Of a DNA stretch of 64,000 bases, positions 45,201 through 55,702 are shown piece after piece. A program made the translations under genes and the position numbers. This DNA is from Caenorhabditis remanei (Eukaryota; Nematoda; Chromadorea; Rhabditida; Rhabditidae). Positions within the stretch are counted from its first letter, which is position 1. Every line of letters begins with the position of its first letter. The notes under the pieces are model-generated. The model searched no databases, was not told the origin of the DNA, and worked only from the letters and a program-made list of their open reading frames with translations. The DNA lies in contig NC_071332.1 in the NCBI RefSeq assembly GCF_010183535.1, positions 18,538,001 through 18,602,000 on the forward strand. Reading direction: 5' to 3'.

Positions 45201-48200
45201 AAACCGTTTCATGAGGTCGGTATCATCAAGAACAATGGCGAAATTATCTGTGATGACATAACCAAAGCGGAGCTGTTTGCTGACAGGTTTTCGGAAGTGT
45301 TTACGCATGATGATGGCAATGTTCCATTCTTCAAACCAAGGTCCAACTCTATTATCGATGGCTACGAATTCGAACCGTATATAGTGGAAGCCGTGTTGGC
45401 AAAGCTCAAGCCCAGACATAATCGAACTCCGGACCAGATTCCTGCTATATTTCTGAAGAGAGTTGCCACCGCCATCGCGTTCCCACTCACTCTAATTTAC
45501 AACAAATCACTGTCAACTGGCAACATACCTCATATCTGGAAAAAAGCCATTGTTGTACCGTTGCACAAAAAAGGTCTTAGATCAGACTGTAACAACTACA
45601 GGCCAATTGCACTTACGTCCAGTGTCTGTAAAACTATGGAAACCATTCTTAGAAGAGTTTTGGTCCAACACCTGAATGTCAACGGCCTATTGAATGGGAG
45701 TCAATACGGTTTTCGCGCTTACCGAAGTTGCGAATCTCAACTTATTCATTATCAAGGCTCTCTATTACAAGATCTGGAAAGGCACAAAGCCAACTTTGCC
45801 ATCTATATAGACTTCAGTAAAGCGTTTGACAAAGTACCGCACAACAAATTATTGACCAAACTCGAAGGATATGGTGTTCAAGGAAACCTTCTTCGTTGGT
45901 TATCCACGTTTCTGACTAATCGTAATCAGGTAATTTCTCTAAATGGAATTTACTCGAAACCTATGGATGTTATTAGTGGAGTGCCACAAGGCTCTGTCCT
46001 TGGTCCTCTTCTCTTCCTCCTATACATCAACGATATTAGTGACAACGTGGAATCCAATATATTAATGTTCGCGGATGATCTAAAACTCTTCTCTCCGCAT
46101 GCCAATTTATTGCAGAATGATTTAGCTATTATATCCGATTGGTGCTCCCAGTGGCAAATGACAGTCGCACCAAACAAATGTGAAGTTATTGCGTTCAGAC
46201 ACTCGACACGCAACCTTAAAAGCAAATCTTCCCCGGATTTCCATATTTCGGGTTTGAAACTCCCTTTTGTAAGGCATATTCGAGATCTGGGAATATTCTT
46301 TTCGGACGACCTTTCTTTCACACATCATGTCAACATTATTCTAAGGAGATCTCAATTCAGAGTGAATATGCTTTTCAATATTCTCAAGAATTCGACTATG
46401 GAAGTGTTTATTAGATGTTATATTATATATATTCGACCTATCTTGGAGTATGGATGTACCATTTTCTCGCCCTATCTCAAACTTCACATTCGGAAGATTG
46501 AATCTATTCAGAAGTCATTTGTTCATCGAATTTTCAAAAAATTTGGAATAGAATATACATCCTATTTCAACGCTCTGGATATATGTGGACTGGACTCTCT
46601 GGAGCTCAGAAGATTAGTTTTCGATTTGGTATTTATATATAAATCAATTATCAGCAGAGAGATCTATTGTGCAAATGCCTTATTTACATTTATTCCATCT
46701 GTTAAATCTCTAAGAAGACACCCATTTTATTTGCGTTGTAATATCAAAAATAGTAACAAATCCAGCTCCCAGTTCTTGTCCAACCGTACTTTAAACTGTT
46801 GGAATTCTCTACCCGTTTCTTCTTTCCCGGTTAAATCTTCCTCCCGTTCGTTTAAAACTAACTTGAAACATGTTGATTTGTCTAAGTATCTAACTCTTTC
46901 TCCCCTCAACTATTAATGTTTCTACTTGTCTCCCCCCTCCCTCTCTCGTTTTTGGCCTATTCACGAGGTAGCAAAAAAAGGGCAAAACTATTTTTCTCTT
47001 TTTTACTACTTCCAAAGGGAAAAATAGTTTTTTACCACCTAATTTTGCGTCCTCCAGAATCGGCCCATCAAATATTTATTTATCTTTTTGAATCCACTTC
47101 GGTTGTATCAGTGGCTCCTTGCCCTTCATATCGAATTAAAATAAATGTGAAAGCCTTTTCCTGGAAGCCGCCAAAGCAGCCACAAATTTCACAACAAAAC
47201 TTTCGAAAGAGATTCCAACAATGGAGCGTCTGACACATTTGAATGGCGTCAAAGAGAAGCTTGATTTTTTTAAATTTTTGGAAAATCTGGGCACTGAATT
47301 ACCCGAAAAGATGAGATCGTGGATTTTCCAATTCAAATATACAAACATGTTTGAAGTTGACGGGATTCGTGAGAAGCTCTCATGGGTTCAGCGGGTGAAA
47401 AGGGACTTCGAGAATGGCATGCAACTTTTTGAGCCGAGGAAGAATCCTCCTCAAGATTCTAAGGTAAATTTCATTTTACTTACTAGGGAAGGCCTCCGGG
47501 TGACCGTGGAGTTATGGAACGCGACCTATATCATTGAAAAGCTGAGAAAAGGCTGATTTCAAATATATATTCAGTTTTTGCCCGCGAGGCCTGGTATTCG
47601 AGAAAAACAAGGTAAAAGTTTGGAAAAAATGACAAATTATTGCCTTTCTGACACGCGAAAAATTTGTTGAAATTTTTTTTTGCAATTTTCCCGTGTTAAA
47701 AAGGCAATAATTTGTCATTTTTTCTCGAACTTTTACCTTGTTTTTCTCGAATACCAGGCATTGAGGGCAAAAACTAAATATATATTTGGAATCAGCGTGA
47801 TTTCAGCTTTCCAATGATATAGGTCACGTCCCATAACTCCACGGTTACCTGGAGGCCTTCCCTAGTTAGATCCCTAGATCTTTAGATTTCTGAATTTTCA
47901 GTACCAGAAAATCCTAGTTTTTCCGATAATCATACAACCAGATTATTTGGTCTATCATACTTTTCATCAGGGTCTATCCAAACCGGATGGTCTGTAACTC
48001 GAAATCATCAATTTTTTAAAAAGATTTGAAGATCCTGAGAACCGTAGATTCCTAGATCTTCAGATTTTTGGATTCCGGTTCTTCCAGATCCTTTGATCTC
48101 TACATCCCATACTTGTCAAGGCCCTGGTTTAACATTTTACTTCAATTCTTTATGGAAAATGTGAACATTTTTTATGTTTTCTGAATTTCTTCTAATGCTA

Positions 48201-51200
48201 AATCATAGACAAAGATTTGACTTATTCGCAAAAAAAAATCAGCATTTTGAATTTTGAGATTTGACGCCAATTAGCCTGGCTTTCGGGACGGACCTTAATT
48301 TTGTTGGCAAGACCCGGCCCGGGCTTTGACAAACATGTTACATCCTGAAATTCTCAGATTTTCAGAATCTCTATTCCTTAGACCCCTAAAAACTTCAATC
48401 AGAACGTTCAATATTCTTGAAATATTGTAATTTTCCAGACTGAAAGAGATGAATTAATTGCACAAAGTGAGCAACTATTCTCTGAAATTACTCAAATAGC
48501 TACTGCTATTTCTCAAAAAATGTCCAAGACAATTCAACTAATAGAACTATTCTGGATGGCACTGGATAACAAGACCAAAACAGTACTGAAAGACAATGCG
48601 GTCGCAATGCGGGAAAAATTCGACAGTTTGCCGCCTGTTCTTGAATCGTTGCTGAAGGAATTCAAGAGTTCTGCTAAACATAGTTTGGGGGAGATGCGAG
48701 TGATATATCAGATGGCTTTGGAAATGAAAGTGGAAGCGAAGGGTCATCTGAAACAATTGGGAGATGAAGATCCGATCATTGATGTCAAACTGGTACCAGA
48801 AGTCTCAGAATCCGATGACGTTGCGAAGGAAATCGCTGAACGACTAAAGGTAAAAATTTTGATTGAAAATTTGACGGAATTTGTTTTTTTTTCAGGAGGC
48901 TGTTGCTCACAAGATTCTGAATCCACTTGCCACTTCTGAAACTCTTATTAGTCCAGAAGACAAGAAGGAATCTCAGAAGAAGATTCCGGACACACTTGAT
49001 GCTTCTGAAGATATGTCTTCTAGTGCTGGAAAATCGGTAAGAATAGTATTTTTTGAAAAATTGAAAGGAATAAGGTTTATAGGATGTTGCTCACAAGATT
49101 CTGCACACACCTGTCGTTTCTGAAGAACCGGATGACGTCATCAAAACTCCAGATAACGAGAAAGACTCTGAAGCCATGGTAAGCTCTAGAGCTCCAAGAA
49201 TTTCCAAAAAAAAATTGTTTTTTTCTAGAATCCCGCCACTGAAAAAGCCGAACTAGTTGCTCAATGCGAGCAATTATTCCCAGTAGTTGCACAAACGCTC
49301 ATCAAACACACCGAAATCATGACAGAATACCTGAAAGAACTCAACGAGGCCCCACTAACAGATGAAGTGAAAAAGGAGATCAAAGATTGCAAGGAAGTGT
49401 TGCAATTGATTGATTGTGTGCCCGCGAATCTGCTGAAAGCACTGAAAAAAATGAGGGAAAACGATGAAGTTGAGGTTGAGAAGATTCGGGAGATGATGCT
49501 TCAGCTTCAGAATATCAGACGACGGATGGAGGCGGAGGTGAAACGTTTTGAAGGAATGGGTATCGATGTTGGAGAACAGGCGAATGGAAAAGAAACCACG
49601 GTAAGTTTTATATACTTTTCAGACACGGGCCGGCGCGTAACTTGCTTAAACCTGAGTTTTGTCAGCTGAAAAGTATACCAAAATGTAGATCTCAGTGAAT
49701 TCTATGTCTCTATTATTATACGGAATGTGTGACTAGTTGTTAACGTACCGCGGGCCAGGCTAGAACGGCTTTATGGCCATTTTTGTGATTTTGGCATTTT
49801 TTCTCGGCTCGTGGGACATTCACAAATAGCCATCCGGCCCGTATTATATAACGCGTTCTCTGTAAGACTCGATCAATAGAGGTACTAGGGAAAGTTTGTT
49901 ATATAAACATGCACTCTGGGTTTTTGGTAACACATGTGCACAATATTGGGTCCCAGCTTCATGCGTTGAACATGTCCTCATATACGTTCTTTGAAAGTTT
50001 CAAAGACGTATGTAGCTAACTTACACGCCCTACGCCTCTAGCTACAGTGACCATAATCGAGTCTTACGGAGAATGCGTTATATGGTTTATAGGATGATGC
50101 TGTCGCTTCTGAAGACCGGGATGACGTCACCAAGGCTCCAAATGGCAAGAAGGATTTAGAAGACGCTCTGAATGCTCCAGATGCCTCAAAAACTGACGTC
50201 TTCAGGAAAATTGGCAAAAAAATCGTGGCTACAGAACAAAAATCGGTAAAAATAGTTTTTTTTTTTGGAAAATTGGAAGGAATCAAGTTTATAGGATGTT
50301 GTTATCGCTTCTGAAGACCCGGATAACGTCACCAAGGCTCCAAATGGCAAGAAGGATTTAGAAGACACCCTCGATGCTCTAGATGTCTCGAAATCTTCTA
50401 TTACGGTAACCTCGGAAACCCAACAATCGGTGAAATTTGTGTCTTTTTCAGGTTGGGGTTTCTGAAGACGTCGTCAAGACTCCAGATGACAAGAAAGATT
50501 CTAAAGTCCTGGTAAGCTCTGAACCTCCTTGAATTTCCACAGCTCACAATTTTTTCCAGTATCCTGCCACCGAAAAAGCCGAACTAGTTGCTCAATGCTC
50601 TCAATTATTCCCAGAAGTTGCACGATCGCTCCTCAAACTTACCGGAATCTTGACAGTATGTCACAAAAAACTCAACGACGCCCCACAAACAGATGCCGTG
50701 AAAACTGTCGCCAAGGATTGCAAGGATGTGTTGGCATCGATTGATGGTGTGCCCCGATCTCTGCTGAATGGATTGAATAGGATAAAGAGAGACGATACAG
50801 TTGAAGTTGAGCAGATTCGAGAGATGATGGTTACGGTTCAGAATATAAGACAAAAGACGGAAGTGGAGTTGAAACGTTTTGAAGGTCTCGGTATCTATGA
50901 GGATGTTGGAGAAGAGACAACGGTAAATTTTGAGAACACTTGTCAACCGGTTCGGAGTGTAATTTGCTTCAAACTGAGTTTCATAAGCTAAAAATATACA
51001 AAAATGTAGACTTCAACTAGATCTACGTCTGTGACCTATTACGGGCCCGGTGGTTAGTCGTTTATATACCGAAGCACGGAACCCTATCACTCCAAACTCT
51101 ACTTTTAATGCGTCAGCGCGACCAGAAAACCGTTAGTAGTCAGAGACTGTGCTCATAGTCCGATAAAATGTTTTTTGAAAATGGGTTAACCAAAGAAATG

Positions 51201-52520
51201 CTTTTTGGAGAAATTTAGGGCAATTATCGACAAAATATATGCATTGAATCTAGTATAAAACGGCTGATTAAGCAATTTTTGTATACAGTATGAAAACTTT
51301 CTTGCTATGCGCCTTTAAGCTACAGTAAGAATTTGCACTGCGGAAGCGTCAGTAATCTTTTGGGTGTGCTGGAGGCGCAGGGTGCACTCTTATAGCAATA
51401 ACATTTCGAAAATTTCTCATTTCTGATCTTTAAATTGTCTCCCTGAGTGCCGTGCGAGAGCCGAACTAGAAAAGATATTCTGACAATTTTTGCGTTTTTG
51501 GTACTTTCCATTTGGCCCTTAGTAAGTCACAGACGTAGAACTCGACGAGATCTACATTTTGGTATATTTTTCAGCGCATAAAACTCAGTTTGAATCAAGT
51601 TACGTGCCCATTTTGACCCGGTTTGCAAGAATGCTACATTCTCGAAAACTTCAACCTTGTCGTTTTTCAGAATTCTAATCCCGAAGAGAAGTCCGTTTTG
51701 ATCGCTCTATGTGAACAACTCTTCTCGGAAACCGGCCAAGTGGCGTCTAAACTTTTGAGAAAAATGACAAAACGGATCAAGCAAATAGAAGATCTACCAC
51801 AAAAAACTGATGCGTGTAAAGAAATGCTGGAGACGTGTCAGATGATTTCAAACTATTGCGAACCGATCCCTGAGGTCACAATGAATGAGTTGATGTATCT
51901 TCAAGAGTATTCGGATTACGTTGGAGTGGAAGAGATTCGAGACACGATGGGAAAGGTTGAAAATATGAAACGCATGCTGGAGAACAAGCTGAAACAGTGT
52001 GAGGATGATTCGGAGGATTCTGAAGACGTCACGAAGGCTCCAGACAACAAGAAAAGAACTACGGTGATTCTAAACTATGAAAAATCTCTCTTGATCGCTG
52101 AATGTAAACAACTCTTCCCGGAAGTCATCCAAATGGCGTCTACACTTGTTAGCAAACTGTCAAAATTGATCAAACAGTCAGAAGGTCTAGAACCAAAAAC
52201 TAAAGTACAAAAAAATGCTCTGGAAAACTGTCTAATCGTGGTAAACAGGTGCGAACCGGTACCCGAGTCCATGATGAATGAGTTGACGCATATTCTCAAG
52301 AATTCAAACGAAATAAGATTGGAAGAGATTCAAGAAAGATTGGAAAGGGCTCAGGAGAATAAACTTCAACTCGAGGAGTGGCTGAGCACTTTAGAAAATC
52401 CCAAACCCTCGGATTGTATCGATATTGCAGATGTGGTTGATACTGTGGTAAGTCTTACGAGCCAGTTTGGAGTTATGTGACGTGACAGATATGAGTAGAA
52501 AACTGAGAAAACGCTGATTT

Positions 52521-52558
<38 letters not shown>

Positions 52559-54563
52559 GTTTTCGCAGACGAGGTCTGGTATTTGAGAAAAACCGAAGTC
52601 AAAGTTCTGAAAAATGTCAATTTATTAGCTTTCAATTTTCAAATCTATGTGACTTTCTTGAGTTATAACCAAATTTTCGGATTTTCGGACATTCAGACAT
52701 CAGGACACACCGTCAGACAGATATACCCAACATTTGTGTTTTTGCTGCAGCCTTAGGTTCAAAAGTCTTTTTTTTTTCCAAAATTTTTTTTTGATTAAAT
52801 AACAATTTTGCTTTTTTTTTTTTGAAAACTCAACCAAAGCTCAAGGTATTAAAACAATTTTGAAGGTCTTGACTTAGTTTTTCATATAAACTACGTTTTA
52901 GTGTGCTTGAAACCTTTTTCTCAACTTTCCCAAACTTTGACCTTGTTTCTCTCGAATACGAGACCTCGCGGGCAAAAACTGAATATATATTCGAAATCAG
53001 CGTTTTCTCAGTATTAAAATGATACAGGTCATGTCCCATATCCTCCCTAGTTAGACTCAAAAACGTACTAGTTTCCCCATTAACATTCTTCAGAGTCTCC
53101 AGAAAGACAAACAGGAGCTCATAGCTGAGTATGAGCAATTGGCGAAAGAAATCAGCCAGATCGCCATGCATTTCTCAACAAAACTGTCAGAAACTGCGGA
53201 AGCATCAACACGAGTTTCAAAGCCTGAGGAGCTTCCGAAAGACTTCCGAGAGGATTTTGAACAAGTTGCGGAGACTTACAAGGGATACTCGACACAGTTT
53301 GAGAATGCTATCGGGCAGTGCAAGAAATTGGGGAAAGGGGAGATTGTGAAGCAGATTCTGAAGATGCAGAAGTATAAGGTGCAGTTGGAGATGGAGGTGC
53401 AGACGATTGCTGAGCAACTATGGAAGAAGGATTCTCAAAATGCCAACGATGCTCCAGATGTGAAAACGATGGCTGTTACGGTGGGCTCGGAAACCCAACA
53501 ATTAGTAAAATGGCTGTTTTTTTTCAGGATGGTGTTTCTGAAGTCATCAAGACTTCAGATGACAAGAAAGATTATGAAGCCATGGTAAGCTCTAGAGCTC
53601 CTAAAATTTTCGAGTTATACAATTATTTTCTAGAATCCCGCCGCCGGAAAGGCCGAACTAGTTGCTCACAGCGAGAAATTTATCCCAGAAGTTGTACAAT
53701 CCGTCATCAAATTCCTCGGATTCTTGACAAAATATATCGAAAGACTCGAAGACGCCTCACAAACAGATGCCGTGAAAGCTGATCTCAAGGATTGCAAGTA
53801 TGTGTTGAAACCGATTGAGGGTTTACCCGCAAAACTGCTGAATGTCTTGAGAAGAATAAAGGGAGACGATACATTTGACGTTGAGGAGATTCGTGAGACG
53901 ATGGTTAAGGTTCATGCTATCAGACGTGAGATGGAAACGGGGATGAAACGTTTCGAAGGAATGGATATGGATGTTGGAGAGCAGGCGAATGGAAAAGAAA
54001 CTACGGTAAAATTTGAGCATAATTGTTAGACACGGCCGGCGCGTAACTCACTTAACCAAAAATCGGTAAAATTTGTGTGTTTTTTTCAGGATGGTGTTTC
54101 TGAAGACGTCATCAAGACTCCAGATGACAAGAAAGATTCTGAAGATGTCGGCAAGGCTCTAGAAGATAACAAGGATTTAGAAATTGTTTCAGAAGGAGCT
54201 TCGAAAAATGAAGAACCCGACGTTTTCCAGACAATTGGAAAGAAGATGTTTGGATCAATCCCTGAAGCGAATGCTCTGATAGACCCACGTTCTCGAAAAG
54301 CGGTAAGTAACACAAAAACCTAATCAATATTTCTGATCTACTATTTTTGTTTCCAGCGTTCCATCAACCCGGATGATTATGACTACGTGGGATCCATGTA
54401 TCCAGATGACTTCACACACTACCTTGAGCACCGAAGAAAGTTTGAGAACAGGGATTTCGATTTCGACTGCAGTTGTGCTCGTCTACAGTTTCTCGCGGTC
54501 TTCTTCTTTGTCCTTTTTTCGATTCTTTTTGTGGTTCTTTGGATTGAGACATTCGTTTATTAA
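39293..54563 (+). CDS. Giant F-box/helical-repeat/TM protein M
   Basis: Twenty-four exons, without the LINE, give about 1996 residues: 39293-39360, 40529-40711, 40768-40924, 41687-41954, 42012-42165, 42211-42367, 42786-42980, 43292-43639, 43695-44033, 44337-44375 plus 47149-47463, 48439-48849, 48896-49036, 49083-49178, 49229-49600, 50093-50245, 50295-50429, 50452-50511, 50560-50922, 51671-52447, 53094-53504, 53528-53584, 53634-54005, 54090-54302, 54357-54563. All phases join. Exons 1-7 give an F-box-like start (DLSVKLKREVAGRLDFMSR) and an associated domain ending GMKWFETEFM. Ten repeats of about 105-115 residues follow, each opening like EKAELVAQCEQLFPEV. Acidic linkers (SEDVIKTPDDKKDSE) separate later repeats. 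The end has one membrane segment (LAVFFFVLFSILFVVLW) after a CSC pair, then IETFVY and stop. Not recognised as any named protein. It could be two genes split near 44-47 kb. Confidence 0.65.
39690..40145. repeat. Repeated intron-tail/exon-2-head cassette
   Basis: A unit of GCGCCAGCTCACCGAAAA, a stretch ending CAAATTTTCCGATATTCTAG, and the first bases of exon 2 of gene M (ACGCTCCATGAGTCAAAC) recurs in intron 1. Copies of the exon head lie at about 39804 and 40084, with a partial one near 39963, before the real exon at 40529. The copy at 40084 still reads RSMSQTRRLNREIVDST behind an AG acceptor before diverging. Confidence 0.65.
41019..41620. repeat. Dispersed repeat array in intron 3 of gene M
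   Basis: Three to four copies of the repeat also seen at 34614-35741 (GAGTATAATCATGCCTATGT; GGGTCCCGCCGCGAAAAA; TTTCATGGGTCTCA) fill this intron. One copy contains an A-rich run of about 18 bases near 41227-41243. Confidence 0.6.
43070..43232. repeat. Further cassette copy in intron 7 of gene M
   Basis: GCGCCAGCTCACCGAAAACG words and a diverged exon-2 head (GCGCGCCATCAGTCAAACAA, then TCGCTTGAATCGCGAAATTG) follow TGCTCTAG at 43171. The copy reaches further into exon 2 than those in intron 1 but sits after six downstream exons. The unit was therefore copied to a distant intron. Confidence 0.6.
44376..47148 (+). mobile_element. LINE inserted in exon 10 of gene M
   Basis: The reading frame from 44376 to 46916 encodes the end of an AP-type endonuclease (TIITGDFNMPHIDW; ELFSDHKLI) and a full reverse transcriptase: KKAIVVPLHKKG, NYRPIALTS, IYIDFSKAFDKVPHNKLLTK, SGVPQGSVLGPLLFLLYIND, and MFADDLKLF, plus the C-terminal region. 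The 5' part is missing. AATGT occurs at 44371-44375 and 47144-47148 and is a 5-bp target duplication. The host frame flows into the element (IAQC then RCSLITIPEA) without a stop. The 3' end is AATTAAAATA. Same family as the LINE at 33325-34600. The stop is at 46914-46916. Confidence 0.85.
47482..47866. repeat. Hairpin element in intron 10 of gene M
   Basis: ACTAGGGAAGGCCTCCGGGT at the left pairs with the inverse at the right (GGAGGCCTTCCCTAGT). Inner matching words include CAAATATATATTCAGTTTTTG and GAATACCAGGC / GCCTGGTATTCG around a centre near 47670. Confidence 0.7.
49843..50087. repeat. Inverted repeat in intron 14 of gene M
   Basis: ATTATATAACGCGTTCTCTG followed by TAAGACTCGA near 49850 pairs with TCGAGTCTTACGGAGAATGC and GTTATAT near 50058-50085. 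It sits just upstream of the exon 15 acceptor. Confidence 0.5.
50925..51650. repeat. Large hairpin filling intron 18 of gene M
   Basis: Left-arm words (CAAACTGAGTTTCATAAGC, AAAAATGTAGA, ACGTCTGTGAC) recur in inverse on the right (AAACTCAGTTTGAATCAAG, TCTACATTTTGG, GTCACAGACGTAG). The arms are separated by unrelated sequence around 51100-51480. Confidence 0.55.
52474..53056. repeat. Hairpin element in intron 19 of gene M
   Basis: This is the same family as 47482-47866: GCTGATTTCAAATATATA and GTCTGGTATTTGAGAAAA on the left, with the inverses CTCGAATACGAGACCTC and ATATTCGAAATCAGCG on the right, ending CCTCCCTAGTTAGA. The left arm is shortened and contains a TA run at 52524-52555. Confidence 0.6.
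52524..52555. repeat. (TA)n microsatellite
   Basis: About 15 TA units lie within the left arm of the intron 19 hairpin. The related hairpin at 47482 has only about three units at the same place, so the run expanded after insertion. Confidence 0.85.
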
Positions 54564-55702
54564 TCATTTTTAATTGAAAATTATGGACCCTTATTACTCG
54601 GTATTTTTTGAATATGAATAAAATAAGAATATAGAATAAAGTGTTTGATATGTTTGGTGTCTTGATACAAAGGTCTGGAGGGATTTTTAAGAGAATTGAG
54701 TTAAAAATCCCAAAAAAAGTAAAAGAAGAGTAGTTTTTGGTGAGGAAATCTATAAAATCGACAAACATTTGAATTCTCCGGCATTTATCACCACAGAATC
54801 CAATTTTTTGAGCTCAAAATTTGAAAATATCGTGAAATTCGGTGTAAGGTGGATGAAGACTCTGTATATCCTCACCAGAGTTGCGCGGAAGTGATTTTTT
54901 TCTAAAACGGAAGTCGGAAGTCGGAAGTAAAATTTTGAGAACGGAAGTTGGAAGTCGGAAGTAAGAATTCCGCGCAACTATCAAAAATACAGTAACCCAA
55001 AAATTCGATAACTGAGTGGAAAAGCGGGCGGGGGTAATTCTTAGTGGGGAATTCGATTTTGAACTTATTTTTATAGTATTGCTGCGAAATCGGACCATCT
55101 GAATGATTTGGACACTATTTTTTCATGGCTGGGGGTCTTAGGCCCGGATATTTGGCGCCAAAATTTAAAATTTTGAATTTTTCCGCAAAAAAGTCAAATT
55201 TTCGGTCATGACTCAGAATTGAAAGGAATTCTGGAAATTCATCACAAATGATCACGTTCGAAGAAAAATTTTTAAAAGGTTGAACAATTTTTTAGACTGC
55301 TCTATTTCAATGATAGTTTATTCAGTAATATAACAATGGAATTGGGGAACGGACGTCAATTAGGTCAATTAGTCAATTACGACAATTAGGGATGGTGGAA
55401 GTTAAGTATAAAAGGAATAAGAAGAATGGGTTCTGCCATGTCGGAGAGATAGGGGCGGAGTTTGAGGGTTAAAGAAAAAAAATGGTAATGTTATAGTAAG
55501 AAACAGACCACAAGGGCAAAAAGTCAACAAATGAAGGATGACGTATAAAAAAAGGAGAATTTGAGTTTGAATTATAAGAATAGGAAAATGTATAGGAAAA
55601 GGAGTAATTAAATAAATATTAAAGACAATAATAATAGGTTGATTTGGTACTCGAATCGAGTACATGTCCCATAGAAAAAGAGGACCTGGGAAGGAAAAAA
55701 GT
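54564..55702. other. Intergenic between convergent genes
   Basis: AATAAA-like signals for gene M lie at about 54615-54640. A small element at 54880-54978 has inverted ends AGTTGCGCGGAA/TTCCGCGCAACT around tandem CGGAAGT words. No supported exon. The convergent minus-strand F-box pseudogene ends at 55703. Confidence 0.4.

Noticed and set aside
44430..46916. LINE frame as an independent host gene
   Set aside because: Endonuclease and reverse-transcriptase motifs plus a 5-bp target duplication show it is a retrotransposon copy lacking its 5' part.
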